Assembly (NCBI GenBank): GCA_000151295.1
Contig: GG745330.1
Location: 1,834,201 to 1,878,531 of the forward strand
DNA from: Allomyces macrogynus ATCC 38327
Taxonomy: Eukaryota > Blastocladiomycota > Blastocladiomycetes > Blastocladiales > Blastocladiaceae
DNA length: 44,331 bases
Reading direction: 5' to 3'
This document shows positions 10,507 to 21,981 of this stretch, piece by piece. Made by a program: the position numbers and the translations under genes. The notes under the pieces are model-generated. The model was not told the origin of the DNA, made no database searches, and saw nothing but the letters and a program-made list of their open reading frames with translations. Numbering within the stretch: position 1 is the first letter of the stretch; each line of letters begins with the position of its first letter.

Positions 10507-13500
10507 TCAATACTCGTCGTCCTCCCCACCCTTGGTCTGCTTTGCGTTATTGATCTGTTGCCGCTGGTACATATCGGCCACCTGTTCGCCAGTCGTCGCG
10601 TCCTCGGGCTTCTTGTCGTCGCGAATGCGAATGAACCGAGGGAAACGCAGCGAAATACCCTTGTTAGGATCGACCTACCCCACGCGTGTGAGTGCCGGTT
10701 CCGGAAAACGATTTGGGCGCAGGAAGAATGGCGTACCAGACCGACACCCGACTTGTAGACGGGCGAGATCGACAGGTCCGCGGCCTTGACTTCCCATACC
10801 TGGACGGGATCGAACCAAATATCGGCTTTCGCGTCGCCGAGGTTGTAGTACGACCGCGGCGCCGCAATAATGTGCGCCTTGAGCGCCTCGGCGAGCTGTG
10901 CGAGCATTTCCTCGGAGAACCCCGTGCCGATCTGATCCACCCCCGAAACGCGCGACCGCATCAGCCTGCATTCTCTGCGAGGCCAAATCCAAAAACAGCG
11001 CACATACCTTGCAAATCGACTGGTACTCTTCATTCCCCGGATCGTACGACGCGAGCAGGAACCCGCCATACACGCCCGTGCGCTTGCCCTTGCCCGTAAA
11101 CCCGCCAATCACGACCAGGTCCAAACTATCGCCGACGCCCTCGAGGTAGTCCTTCTTGACCTTGAGCCAATTGCGTGACCGTTTCGACGGCTCGTAGCTC
11201 GACTCGTCCTCGAGCGTCTTGACCATGAGGCCTTCGCAGTTGCCCACGACCGAGTCGTCGAGAAACGCCTGGATGTCGTCGAGCTCCCGCGACTCCATGG
11301 ACTTGGCGAATTGAAACTCGCCGGGGATCTCGGAAAAGTGGTCGAGCAGCAGCGCGCGGCGCGCCTTGAGCGTGTGCCGCAAGAGCGACTAAGGGGCGGG
11401 TGGGGTGGAGGGAGGTGAGACGACGCGCTGATGCGCGGGTAGGCCAGGAGTGAGGAAAACGTACCTCGCCGTTCAAGTACAGCAGGTCGAACACGAAGAT
11501 GCACACTTGCACCTTGATGCTTGCCTCAGTCACGTCCTATCCGCGCGGCGCCAGCATATGAGTCGGTGCACGTCGAACCCCGAGTCAAGCCGCGACTTGA
11601 CGTACCTTGCGCTTGCGCGTGCTGAGCACCTGGAACGGCAGAATGCATTGCTGCTCGCGGTCCCACGCAACGGCCTCGCAATCGAGCACAAACGAGAACG
11701 TCCCCTCCTTGCCAATCTACACTCGAGAAACGAAATGCGTCCACGTGAGTCACTGCACGACTAGCACGGCGATGAACGAAGTCTCTTGGTGTACCTTGTC
11801 GAGCCGGCCCATGACGTCCGGGTACTTTGGGCTCAGTTTCTCCGAGTTGCGGCTGTAAATGAGCGTCTTGCCGCTCTCGAGGAGATGAATCTGCAGCGAC
11901 GATGAGCAACACCAGCATCAGTATCTCCGCCTCCCCCGCGCCCGCGCCAAACTCCCTACAACAATCGTACCTGCGCGCGCTCGCCATCATACTTGAACTC
12001 GCATGTGAACGGCTTCCCCTCGAACCGGTCGAGAACCTCCGAAATGGCCTTGGTCGGATGCGCGAGCATCGGTTTCAGCGGAATCCCTGGCGTCAAATGG
12101 CAGTGGTCCGGCAGCGACTTGACGGGGTACTTGAGCAGGGCCGGCACGATCAGGTCATAGGACGGCAATTCGCTGTAGACGCTCTTGATCGTTTCTTCAG
12201 CCGCCTTGAGGTCCGAATCGGGTGGGTGCTTCTTCTTACGGTAGACAAACGCGTGCGCGAGTGCGACGAGCACGGTGCGTTCGGCCAAGCCGATGCGCAA
12301 CTTGCCCTCGAGCGACCTTCAGAACAAGGGATGAGGAGGGTGAGAAAGGGGCGAGCGACGGCGGTGGATGGGGGGGGGGGGGGGGGGGGGGGGGGGTGGG
12401 GAGACGGTACCGGACGAGGAACTTGGCCTCGTTGCCACGGCACGACACGAGCAGCGTCTTGATCTTGTCGACCTTGATCTTCTGGCTCTGTTTGCGGTGG
12501 TTCAACGGCCGCAGCCAATCGAGTCAATATCGCGGTCCAACGGAAATAACGGTCAATGGCAAGTTGAAGCGTACCGAGCCACCCGTGATCTTGGCGATCT
12601 CCTTGAGCGTCTTGAAGACGCGTGGGACCTGCAGCGGTTTCGGCTGGAACATGGTGGACTGGTGCCCTCGACTTTGCTTCATTGACGAACTGAGCGCGAT
12701 TAGAACCCAACCGGCACGACCGAATGGGGCAAGCAACGCAACGCACCTGAGCGACCGTCCCCAAATCGCCAACAGTCCCCAAATCAGCCCTGATCTTTTG
12801 CAGCGTGCGGCCCGTGGCCTCGGCAATGGCCTTCACCAAGATCGACTCGCCAATCCCGAGCTCGAGCCCTTCGTACTCGGGCCCGAGGCGGTTGATGCAC
12901 AGGTAGATGATGGCGAGCAAGTCGTCGGCGCTGTTTTTGATGATCTTGATAAGAAACTTGGTCAGAATCGACGCAATTTCGAGCCGCTTGGTCGTCTTTT
13001 CGACGGCCTCGAACATTTCGCACAGGTCGGCGTAGGTCGCGCTGTGCGGGGGATCGGGAACAGGCGAGAGTGAGTCGAATTGGTCGCCTTCGGCCAGTGG
13101 GGAAGGGAATTCCAAGCGTACGGCTCGGACACGGCTGGTGGCTCCACGTCCTCGTCCTCATCCATGTCGCTGCCCTGGTCACGCGCCGCTTCCTCGCGCT
13201 CGTCACCACCACCTTCCTCCTCGGCGTCTTCGTCGTCGTCATCGTTTTCACGCGCCCTGCGTTTTTTTTGCCTCGGGGGCGGCGGCGTGTCGCGCTCGAT
13301 CATGACAATATCCGACGGCGCGGCCGACGCGGGCCGATCGACTGATCCTGCTGCTGCTGCTGCTGCCGCTGTCATTTCGGGCACGGCCGATGGCGCGGCG
13401 ACAGCTACGACCTTGACGCCGCCGTCGTCGTCATTCTCGTCGTCGCTGTCGACAATTCGGCGGCGCTTGGTGGGCGGCGGGCGCACGGGAGCGTCATCGG

Positions 13501-13711
13501 GTGTTGACGCGACTTCAATCGCGTCGGGCGTCGACGCAATCGTTATCACGTCGGTGACTTGCGACGAGGACGACGAGGCCGCGGTGGCAGCTGAAGCGAG
13601 CGCGGAAGTCGACGGCGAAGCGGACGCAGCGCGCGGCGTGGATTTCTTGGTGAAGAAGGCGGCGATTGAGCGCTGGCCGGCTGGCGGCTCGGTGGATTTC
13701 TTGGGCGGCAT
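10507..13711 (-). CDS. LIG1: DNA ligase I (ATP-dependent, replicative)
   Basis: Eleven exons, all in phase: 13711-13122, 13041-12747, 12676-12575, 12487-12411, 12316-11971, 11890-11795, 11716-11606, 11536-11465, 11388-11008, 10931-10737, 10674-10507, coding 810 residues; introns are 62-94 bases. The N-terminus carries a PCNA-binding PIP box (QRSIAAFF, residues 13-20) and an acidic, Lys/Arg-rich linker with likely nuclear signals ([18 protein letters not shown]). The DNA-binding domain follows ([19 protein letters not shown]), then the adenylation domain with nucleophile Lys463 in [10 protein letters not shown], motif III-type residues in [10 protein letters not shown], motif IV in CEGLMVKT and motif V in [10 protein letters not shown]. 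The OB-fold end includes [20 protein letters not shown]. It seals Okazaki fragments and excision-repair nicks. No in-frame stops or shifts are needed. Intron 4 contains a 27-base homopolymer. Confidence 0.96.
12370..12396 (+). repeat. 27-base poly-G tract in DNA ligase I intron 4
   Basis: An uninterrupted G run on the plus strand; the transcript of LIG1 therefore contains poly-C. It sits between donor GTACCG (12410) and acceptor TGAAG (12317). Such a tract can slip in replication and form G-quadruplexes on the plus strand. Confidence 0.95.
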
Positions 13712-14191
13712 GGTTGTTGCAGGGTCGTCGCGGGGGTTGCAGCGGATCTGGGGCAGGCACAGCGGCACAGCGCGGTCGTTGCCGACGTGCTGGAGTTGCA
13801 ACGGCTGGTTGGTTGTTCTGGTTGTCGTGGTCGCCGTGGTCGCCGTCAATACTAGCCGCCGACGTCGCCGTGGTCGCGAATGGGAGTCAGTGTGGAGCGG
13901 AGCAGTCGGAGCAGTTGCTTCCGCTTGCGGGAGACAGCGCTGCACGATCAGCGGCCGCGTCACGCGCAGCGCACCTGCTCATCGCATGATTGGATGCGGC
14001 ACATTTTGAGCACGTCTCGCACTATTTGCATCGCTTTGGCACTGATCACCGAAATGCAGCTCGCTTCTTCCGTGCAGCAACGAACCGTTGGGGTCGGCAC
14101 TCTGTCTCTCGATATGGCCGCCAGGCAAGATGCCGCAACCCCGACAGCTCATGGACCTGCTGACCTTGCTTGACCTCGACGCTGCAACGCC
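13712..14191. promoter_or_regulatory. Divergent promoter region (LIG1 / BTB-LRR-like)
   Basis: 480 bases between two diverging starts. I see no MluI cell-cycle box (ACGCGT), which controls ligase I in yeast, and no clear TATA box. Confidence 0.4.
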
Positions 14192-16585
14192 ATGATCCGC
14201 GGCAACGAGCTCCTGCACACGCCGCCACGATCAACAAGCAATGCCTCCAGCTCGACGGCGCTGCACGCGACCAAGTCCATCGACCGCACGCTGTCACTTT
14301 CGCTGCCGTCGCTCGCCGTCGCCGCATCCACATCAACCACAACCTCACCGCCAGGTCCTGCGCCGTCCCTCGCGCGTCACGGCCGCCAATTCCACTGGTC
14401 AAGCGCCATCCCAGCCTTTCTCAACAAGACAACCGGCGGCCCCACCGTCAATGACGTTGACGTGCCGCCTGTACGCTCACCGACCGCCGTCGTCAAGGCC
14501 AAGCGACGATCCCCCTCCCCACTGCTACCTCGTCGTACTCTTCCCTCGCCGCCCGACCAGCACGCCGTCCAACATGACCCACCACTGCCACCACCACTCC
14601 AACCCAAGCGCGACCAACCCGCCATCTTGCACGCCCTCGCCTCTTCGCGCCGACTTGCCCGGCAACCGACCCCACCCATCCCGCGTTCCCCACCCGTCCA
14701 AAAGCACACTTTCCTCGTGGGCTCGGCCGCCGTCCCCTTCACCGTCCCGACCGCCGCCCTCTCCAGTTCACGCATGCTCACGCACTGGCTCGCGTTGTGT
14801 GGCCCCTTCCGCGAATCGCGCGACAACGCGTACCGCCTCCCTACCATTGACCCTGCCTCGTTCTCTGCGATTCTTGCACACCTCGCGAACCCAAGCACCT
14901 GGAGCCCGCCAGTAGACCTGTGCCTAGTCATTATGCTCGACGCGCTCTACCTCGACCTGCACGTGGCCGTCGACGCGTGTCTCGCGACCGCCGCGGAAAA
15001 CGTGGACGATGTCGAGTCGCTCGAGGGGGTGCCGGTGCCGCTGGTCATGGCGATCGCGCGACGACTGGACGTGCCGGCGCTCGCGCGCGCGGATGCGATC
15101 ATTGCGGCTGCGGGCGGGGATACGCGCCGTGTCTGGCTCGACCATCTCGGGCGTGTTCCCGACGCACTCGACGCTCTCCACCGGGTGGACATTGCGCGGA
15201 TCGAATCGGTTGTTGCGTACCTCGCGCCGCCAGTGCCGCAATCCGCGCTTCCCACCACGGACCGTGTAGGCGACGTGATTCGCGCGATGGCATTGCCCGC
15301 GACCTTGACGGCCAACGACGTTGCGTGGATCCGGACCGCAGCGCACCGTGCGTCGCGGCCTGTGGAACTCATCCTCGAGAATGGTGCGACGGTGCCGACG
15401 TATGTGCCGCCACCCGCGGTGGCCGAGAAGTTGGCGGCAAGGCGGAAAGTGGCCGCGCAGTACACGTCGTCTCGCGGCAAACTCGTCGTCGACGTCTCCA
15501 CGGCCTCGGCGCCGGCACCAACCACGCAGGACGCACCGCCCGATGCGGCCGATCCTTCTCCACCCACTACCACTGACGTGCAGCCTCTCCGCGTCGTCGC
15601 GTCCGGCCCCGTCTTCACTCTCCACCCATCCACCCCATCCCCTCTCCTCGCATGGCCGCTCACCCGTCTCGTCATCCGGTCGACCCCACTCTCCACCGCG
15701 CAACTCACCAACCTGTGCACCTGGCTGGTCTCGACGCACTGCGCGGTCACCCACCTCGCGCTGACCTACGGCACCCTCGACGAATCCGGGCTCACGGCTC
15801 TCCTCTCCTCCCTCGCACGTACCCCACTGCACCTCGACCTCTCCGCCAACATCCACCAAACGACTCCATCACGCGGGGACAAGTCCCTCGTCCATGCGTT
15901 GCGCGCGTGGTGCCGCGCGCTCCCGCCCGCCTCCGGCATCCACCTGACCCTCGCACACAACGCGTTCCTACCCGCACTCGCCATGTCCCTCGTCGCGACG
16001 CTCACCGCGCACGTCGACCGGTTCGCGTCGCTCCGGGTCGCGCACGTGCCGCTCGCCGCCGCGCTGGACGCGTCTGCGGTGACCCCGCGGTGGGCGGCGA
16101 TGACGGCGGTCGACTTGACGGGGACCAGGGTGCACGCGCCGGTTCTCGCGGACATTGTCGCGCGATTGGCGGAATGCGCGACGGGGTTGACGGACGTAAG
16201 GGTGGATGCCGCGAGTGACACCGTCGTTGCCGCAGTCGCAAGAGCGGTGCCCGGATGGACGAAATTGCAGACGCTGAGCGTGACGGCGAGCGGGACGGGG
16301 GTGCTGGTCGCGGGCGAGACGTTTGAGATGTTGGCGGGTGCAGTGGCGGGGCATCGGACGGTGGAGGTGGTGGATTGGACGGGGTTGGATGTCCCAGAGG
16401 CGGCGATTGGGACAGTGATTGCCGGGAGTGGGAGGAGGATGGTTGTGGTGTTGGGCGCGGTCGGGACGCGGATGCACGCGCGGTTGGGGAAGATGGTCGC
16501 AGCGGTCGGCAAGGGCGGGAGGGAGATCGTGGTGTGGACGGGGGCGGGAATGGTCACGAATATACGCGGCGCGCGGCGGCGGTGA
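14192..16585 (+). CDS. BTB-like and leucine-rich-repeat-like protein
   Basis: Single-exon gene, 797 residues. Residues 1-165 are a disordered Ser/Pro/Arg region. About residues 168-275 resemble a BTB/POZ fold: HTFLVGSAAVPFTVPTAALS, then SSRMLTHWLALCGPF, RLPTIDPASFSAILAHLAN and a VDLCLVIMLDALYLDL helix. A BACK-like helical segment follows (VPLVMAIARRLDVPALARAD). From about residue 485 the sequence has leucine-rich-repeat character (LTRLVIRSTPLSTAQLTNLC, THLALTYGTLDESGLTALLS, LHLDLSAN). BTB proteins often serve as substrate adaptors of cullin-3 ubiquitin ligases, with the repeats as ligand surface; that role is inference. Start is the first Met of the frame, with no splice signs. Confidence 0.7.
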   Translation: MIRGNELLHTPPRSTSNASSSTALHATKSIDRTLSLSLPSLAVAASTSTTTSPPGPAPSLARHGRQFHWSSAIPAFLNKTTGGPTVNDVDVPPVRSPTAVVKAKRRSPSPLLPRRTLPSPPDQHAVQHDPPLPPPLQPKRDQPAILHALASSRRLARQPTPPIPRSPPVQKHTFLVGSAAVPFTVPTAALSSSRMLTHWLALCGPFRESRDNAYRLPTIDPASFSAILAHLANPSTWSPPVDLCLVIMLDALYLDLHVAVDACLATAAENVDDVESLEGVPVPLVMAIARRLDVPALARADAIIAAAGGDTRRVWLDHLGRVPDALDALHRVDIARIESVVAYLAPPVPQSALPTTDRVGDVIRAMALPATLTANDVAWIRTAAHRASRPVELILENGATVPTYVPPPAVAEKLAARRKVAAQYTSSRGKLVVDVSTASAPAPTTQDAPPDAADPSPPTTTDVQPLRVVASGPVFTLHPSTPSPLLAWPLTRLVIRSTPLSTAQLTNLCTWLVSTHCAVTHLALTYGTLDESGLTALLSSLARTPLHLDLSANIHQTTPSRGDKSLVHALRAWCRALPPASGIHLTLAHNAFLPALAMSLVATLTAHVDRFASLRVAHVPLAAALDASAVTPRWAAMTAVDLTGTRVHAPVLADIVARLAECATGLTDVRVDAASDTVVAAVARAVPGWTKLQTLSVTASGTGVLVAGETFEMLAGAVAGHRTVEVVDWTGLDVPEAAIGTVIAGSGRRMVVVLGAVGTRMHARLGKMVAAVGKGGREIVVWTGAGMVTNIRGARRR

Positions 16586-16770
16586 CCTGACGATCTGTGA
16601 AGGAAGGAGATAAGGAATGCAGTGTCGTGTCTAATCCGACCACAAAACCAACAACACAAAAAGAAAACGAAGGAATAACAACTAATCTCACTACGCCAGG
16701 CAGCACGCCCCCCTCCTCTCTCCACCACCCCACGGGATAAACGAAATTACACGCGCCGACAAACCGACCT

Positions 16771-18967
16771 TTACTTGAGCGTCTCGGCAATCAAGCTTGC
16801 CGGCAGCGCCTGCGTGACATGGTACTGCGCGAGCACATTCTCCTTGGCCATGATCGCATTCACGAGTTCCGGGAGCGTGCGCGCCAAGTCAATCGCCTTG
16901 TCGAAGTATTTGATGGCCTCGTCGACCTTGCCCTGCGGCAACAAGAAATTGGCGAGCTGCACGTAGACCAAGTCGCAGCGCGGGTCCTTTTCGAGCGCGG
17001 TGCGCAGCAGTCGCTCGGCCTGCGGCGCGTCCTGGAAGACCTGGAACATGAGTGTAGCCTTATTGATGTAGGCCATGGGCGAGACGGGCGCGAGATTGAT
17101 GCACTTGTCGTACTGCTCGACGGCCTCCGGGAACCGACCTTGGTCCATGAGCAGCTCGCCATAGTAGTTGTAGATATCGGCGGTCGTCGGGAACTCGGCC
17201 ATGGCCTTCTTGAACGTGCCCATGGCCGTCTGAATCGACCCGAGCTTGTACTGCGAGACGCCGAGCTGGATATAGGCCGCCGGGAACGTCGGGTCGAGGT
17301 CGAGCGATTTCTGGTAGTCGAGAATGCACCCGCCAAAGTCGTTCGACAGGAACTTGACTTGGCCGCGGTGGTAGTAGATATCCGGGTCCTGGTCGTTCAC
17401 TTGCAGCGCGCGCTCAAACATTTGCAGCGTCTGGTCGACTTCGCCGCGCTCCATCAAAATGTTCGACATTTTGATGAGCGTGTTCACGTTGGTCGCGTCG
17501 AGCGCCAGCGACCGCTCAAATGCCGCTGAGGCCTCCTCCACTTGGCCCTTGAGGAACAGGAACGTGCCCTGCAGGTTGTAGACGTGCGCGGCGACAAGGT
17601 TCTCCTCGGTCACGAGCGAGACGGCCTTGGTGATGGCCTCATCGGCCTGCTCGTACTCCTTGGCCTTGATGTGCGCGAGCGCCGCCGCCAGGTAGAATTC
17701 GGGCGTCTCGGGTTCGGGCGTCGTGCCCTCGAGTGCCGGGCAGGGGGCCGGACGGAATGCCTCGAGGTAGGCCGAGACAAACGTGGCCGACGGAAGCATC
17801 GGCTTCTTGTTGGGCAACATCGCCAACGCCTGCGTCTCGGCGAGCGTCTTGAGCAACCGCTCGGCCGCGTTCATGGCGTTCGGGTTCTTGTACCCGTCGA
17901 GGATCGTGATCGTCGTGAAGTCTATCGGATTTGGAAGTGACCGTGAGCGCCGGGTTCCTGCAAAGGAGAGTGCGGAACACTTGCGAAGAGTGGAGTGGGG
18001 TCTGTACCGTTGAGGGCATCGCGGAGCTGGCCAAGCTGCTCGTAGGCAATGGCGCGGCGGTGCAATGCCTTGACGTAGGCCGGGTCGAGGGCGAGGGCTG
18101 GTCAAGGCAAATCAGAGAGTGAGATGGTGGTGATCGCCGCGCGGAGCATTTCAGAGAAACAAACCCTTGGTGCAGTCCTCGACCACGCTCTTCGGGTCGT
18201 TCTGTCAGACATCAAATCAAAGAGAGTGAGTTCGCAGTTCTCAACGCAACGCCGACGGCAAATAGCGTACGAGGTTGGCATGGCACGCGGCGCGGTTGCA
18301 CCAAAAGACGGCGCTCGTGGGCTGCAGGTCAATGGCCTTGGAATAGCACTCGATGGCCTCTTGGAACTTGCTCTTCTTGTAGAGGTCGTTGCCCTGGTCC
18401 TTGAGCTGCACGGCGAGCGCGGCCTTTTGCTGGATACAACCAAGGACACGGCGTCAGAATTGTCGCTGGCTTCGCGGACGCGACAGAGCGCCACGCCAGT
18501 TCGTGCCCGCGACAGGCGGCACCGTCGCAATCGGTACCTTGGGCGTCAGCGCCGTCGGTCCCTCGGCGGCCGCTGGTGCGGGTGCGGGCGCAGCCGGGGT
18601 AGACGCGGCTATGGAATCGAATGAAATCCGCAGCGAGGGGTTCGGTCGGCGCGTCAGTTGATCCGCGGCTTTCGTGACCAGCATCAAGGACCACGCTTCA
18701 TCACTCACCTTGTGCCTCGTCCTTCTTCTTCGCAGCGGCCGACTCGTCAATCTTGCGTGCAGCGGCGTCGGGCTCGGCAGCCGCAGCCGCGGGCGCCTGC
18801 TTGGGCGACGATGGCGCCTCCTTCTTGTCCTTTTTCGAGGCCTTGCGGTCGGAGCCCTTGCTGCCGGCGGACGCGGCCGAGTTGTTGTTCACGTAGAGCG
18901 CGCCGATACCGGCGACCGACGCGACGAGCACGGCAATCACGATCCACTTGCGGGTGTTTTCGTCCAT
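16771..18967 (-). CDS. TOM70: TOM70 mitochondrial import receptor
   Basis: Six exons in phase: 18967-18709, 18608-18538, 18429-18271, 18201-18165, 18097-18008, 17921-16771, coding 588 residues (yeast Tom70 617, human 608). Residues 8-25 form the N-terminal membrane anchor (WIVIAVLVASVAGIGALYV), then a charged Lys/Ala linker. A clamp-type TPR starts AVQLKDQGNDLYKKSKFQEA and AIDLQPTSAVFWCNRAACHA, giving the Hsp70/Hsp90 tail-binding site; further TPRs fill the C-terminal two thirds. The segment TITILDGYKNPNAM matches the conserved Tom70 joint. It binds chaperone-delivered precursors with internal targeting signals at the mitochondrial outer membrane and passes them to the TOM channel. It lies head to head with MSP1. 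No internal stops or frame problems. Confidence 0.95.
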
Positions 18968-19470
18968 CTTGGTGGCAGCGGCAGCAGCAGCGGATCACGC
19001 GGGGTCGGGCGGGCCTTGGCGGCGCGGTGCAGCAAGTTGGCCGCGCGGACGTCGCGGTCGTGGTGGGCGGAGCCGGGGTCGAGGTCGTCGACAACGCGGT
19101 GATGATCTGCAGCGTGCAAGGTGGTTGGTCGTGCTCGCGAAAGAAGCAAAACGAGCTGAAGCCAGCCTGCTGCTGCAGTCACGCAGCGTCACGCGCATGT
19201 CACACACCGCGTTTCGTTAATCGTTGATCGAGTGACGTGGACGGCGCCGGCTTCCATCACGGACTTGGCCGACTGCCGACCGACTGACCCGGCCGTGTCC
19301 ACCACGTCGCTCATCCATTCCAGCAATCCTGCCCCTTGCTGCTGCAGTGCAGCCAACGTCAACCAACCTCAGCTATCCGCTTGCCGGCCGTCAACTCGCT
19401 GCTGTCTCCCTGCGCTCGCCCACCGGCACCCGCGCCGGCCACGACCGGGCCCATTGCACCAACATCAACC
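18968..19470. promoter_or_regulatory. Bidirectional promoter region between TOM70 and MSP1
   Basis: 503 bases between the two start codons, which face away from each other. CTGCTG-rich and CCAAC-rich stretches are present, but no clear TATA box. Shared control is plausible because both products act at the mitochondrial outer membrane. Confidence 0.45.
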
Positions 19471-21090
19471 ATGCCAGGCTCCAGCTCGCCCTTCTCGCAG
19501 TTCCTTGCGGGCCTCTTCCGCATGTCGCCGCAAAATAAGAAATTCCTCCTTGACGGTCGGTCCCCATCCTGTGCCCTCTCCACCCGCTTCGTCTGATCCC
19601 TTCATGTTGCGCCACCCCCGCGCCGCCCCCCTTCTCCATCCAGTCCTCCTGCTCGGCTTCAGCAATGTCGCGCTCTACTACACGGTGCGGTACATTATGG
19701 CGCGCAACGACCCGATCAAGAACATGTACAAGCGCCGCAAGGAAGAGCTCGCGCGCAAGCAGCTCGCATCGGCGGGAGCGTCCGCTTCCGCCGTACAAGA
19801 ACTGCAGGACCGGCTGCGCGCGCTCAAGTTGACCGAGCATGAGGACGTGATTGCGTCCGAGATTGTGAGCGCCGCGGATGAGGGTGTGGTCGGGTTCTCG
19901 CGTACGCATTGCATTTCGACTGTGCCAGCACAACGTACCTCGGTGCTGATCCCCGAGCGCGCGGTTGCGCGCATCTTGGTTCTCTAGAAATCGGCGGCCT
20001 CGAGCCCATCATCACCTCGCTCAAGGAATCGGTCATCTACCCGCTCGTCTACCCGCATCTCTTCTCGTCGGGCAACAACGGCCTCCTGCAAGCGCCCAAG
20101 GGCGTGCTTCTCTACGGGCCACCAGGTTCGCCCGTCCCTTTCTCGCCCTACTTTCTCCACACGCCATCACTCACGCCAACCGACGGAATAGGATGTGGAA
20201 AGACGATGCTCGCCAAGGCGCTGGCCAAGGAATCCGGTGCGACCTTCATCAACCTGCACGTCTCGACCTTGACGGAAAAATGGTTTGGCGAGTCGCAAAA
20301 GCTCGTGAACGCGTTGTTCAGTCTGGCCAAGAAACTCGAGCCGGCGATTATTTTCATCGACGAGATCGACTCGTTCTTGCGCGAGCGTCGATCGACCGAC
20401 CACGAGACTACCAGCATGATGAAGGCCGAGTTCCTCGGGTTCGTTTGGACCGTTGCCCGATGTCGTGGCTGACGGAATTAGCCGCTGACTATTCGTGATT
20501 TGCGCGTAGCCTGTGGGACGGCCTGAGTTCGGGCGAAAGCCACCGCATTCTCGTGATTGGCGCGACCAACCGGCCGCAGGACCTCGACAAGGCCGTCTTG
20601 CGCCGCATGCCCAAACGGTTCGCGATCAAACTGCCCAACTCGACGCAGCGGCGCGAGATTCTGTCCCTGGTGCGCGCTCTTCTCCACCCGATCGTCGCCG
20701 CCGAGTGCTCACCACGCTCGTATTCCCACATTCGCAGCTCCTCAAGGATACGGTCCTCGCCGGCGACATTGACATGGAGGACGTGGTCAATAAGACGCTC
20801 GGGTACTCTGGTACGCCTACCCTCTCTTGCTCCTCCCATACCTTCCCCACCCACTCACTCCCCCCAAATGTCCAGGCTCTGACCTCAAGGAACTGTGCCG
20901 CGAAGCCGTCATGATCCCCGTGCGCGAGCGGCTTCGCGCGTTCTCTGACGTGACGCAGGCGTCTGACATGACGGTGCGCCCACTGACAAACGCTGATTTC
21001 TTCCGCGGCGACGGCGACGACGTGAATGAGCTCTACCGCGAGGGTGACGCCGACGGGTTTGAGCTCGAGGCGCCCGACGCGTTGGATTAG
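19471..21090 (+). CDS. MSP1: MSP1/ATAD1 AAA+ ATPase of the mitochondrial outer membrane
   Basis: Seven exons in phase: 19471-19555, 19644-19901, 19988-20125, 20192-20438, 20510-20669, 20738-20810, 20876-21090, coding 391 residues. A membrane segment lies near residues 29-47 ([19 protein letters not shown]), followed by a basic linker. The AAA+ core has Walker A GPPGCGKT (158-165; Lys164), Walker B IIFIDEID (Asp217, Glu218), the pore loop EKWFGES and the second region of homology [17 protein letters not shown] with the arginine finger. The C-terminal part carries [17 protein letters not shown]1 extracts mistargeted tail-anchored proteins and clears clogged import sites. In yeast the Cis1 factor links Msp1 to Tom70, so the divergent pairing with TOM70 is meaningful. 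The donor at 20125 splits the Walker A codon region. Confidence 0.96.
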
Positions 21091-21369
21091 GTTGGAGTGG
21101 GAATGTAGGCACAGTTGTTGGTTTTTGTTCATAAATCGGTAGGCTAACGATATATGGGTTCTCGAGATAAGGATAGGTGGGCAAGAATGCGCAGGTGGAG
21201 AAGACGCTCCGCACCGCAAAGAGAACCAAACTTTCAGACAAAAACTGGAGGTATCACGAATGGGCAAGGGATGGGGGTATTGGGAGAATGGGACCAACAG
21301 GCAAATGGAGGCCAAAATGAATCGACCCACAGCAAAAAGAATTACGCGAATGCACGCCACGCACGCCGA

Positions 21370-21981
21370 TCACAGCTCCTCATCACCCATCGAGCCCGTG
21401 TCGTGCTCGTCCTTGTCCTGGCCGCCGTCCCCTTCCTGCCGATGCCCGTCGGGCTGACGGTGATCCGTGCCACCGTGGTTCGCGGGCGCCTGCGCGGTCC
21501 CAGCCGACGACGACTGCGCCGTTGCGGCAGTCGCGGTCGCGGTGGCCGCGATGCGCTTTGAATTCGTCGGGTGATATCGCCACTACGTCAAGCCCACCGC
21601 ATCTCGTTAGCCGTGCACGCAAACCACCACACGACGAGCACACAACGTACATTGGCCGCGGCCAGCTTGAACACGTCCTGGTGCCGCATCTCCGGGTGCT
21701 GGGCCTTGACGCGCTACCCTCCCCCTCTGCGTCAGGACCACCACCACCCTTAGCTCCCCACTCAAACGCAACCGCACCTTGAGTTCGTGCGCCATGAACG
21801 CCGTATACGCCGATTCGCGCTTCACGCCCGCCTTGCGCTTCGCCTTTGGCGACCCCGAATCGCGCGCGCTGGCAGCAGCGGCGGTCGCGGCAGACGACGT
21901 CGCGGAAGTGGTGGTCGTCGCGGTGGTCGTGGTTGTGGTGGTGCGCGGCGAGGAGCGCGCGTGCGGCGACGACGGGTGCAT
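21370..21981 (-). CDS. Small YABBY-type HMG-box protein
   Basis: Three exons: 21981-21778, 21713-21651 and 21582-21370, coding 159 residues. Exon 1 is Ser/Thr/Ala-rich with a basic patch (KAKRKAGVKRESAYTAFMAH). Splicing gives a compact motif: SAYTAFMAHELK, RVKAQHPEMRHQDVFKLAAA, then NWRYHPTNSKR. This follows the pattern SAYN.FM..E...IKA..P...H.EAF..AA.NW of YABBY C-terminal HMG-like domains and related fungal proteins. It is probably a DNA-binding chromatin or transcription protein. The C-terminal tail is acidic and Gln/Gly-rich. The three exons join without leftover bases. Confidence 0.78.
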
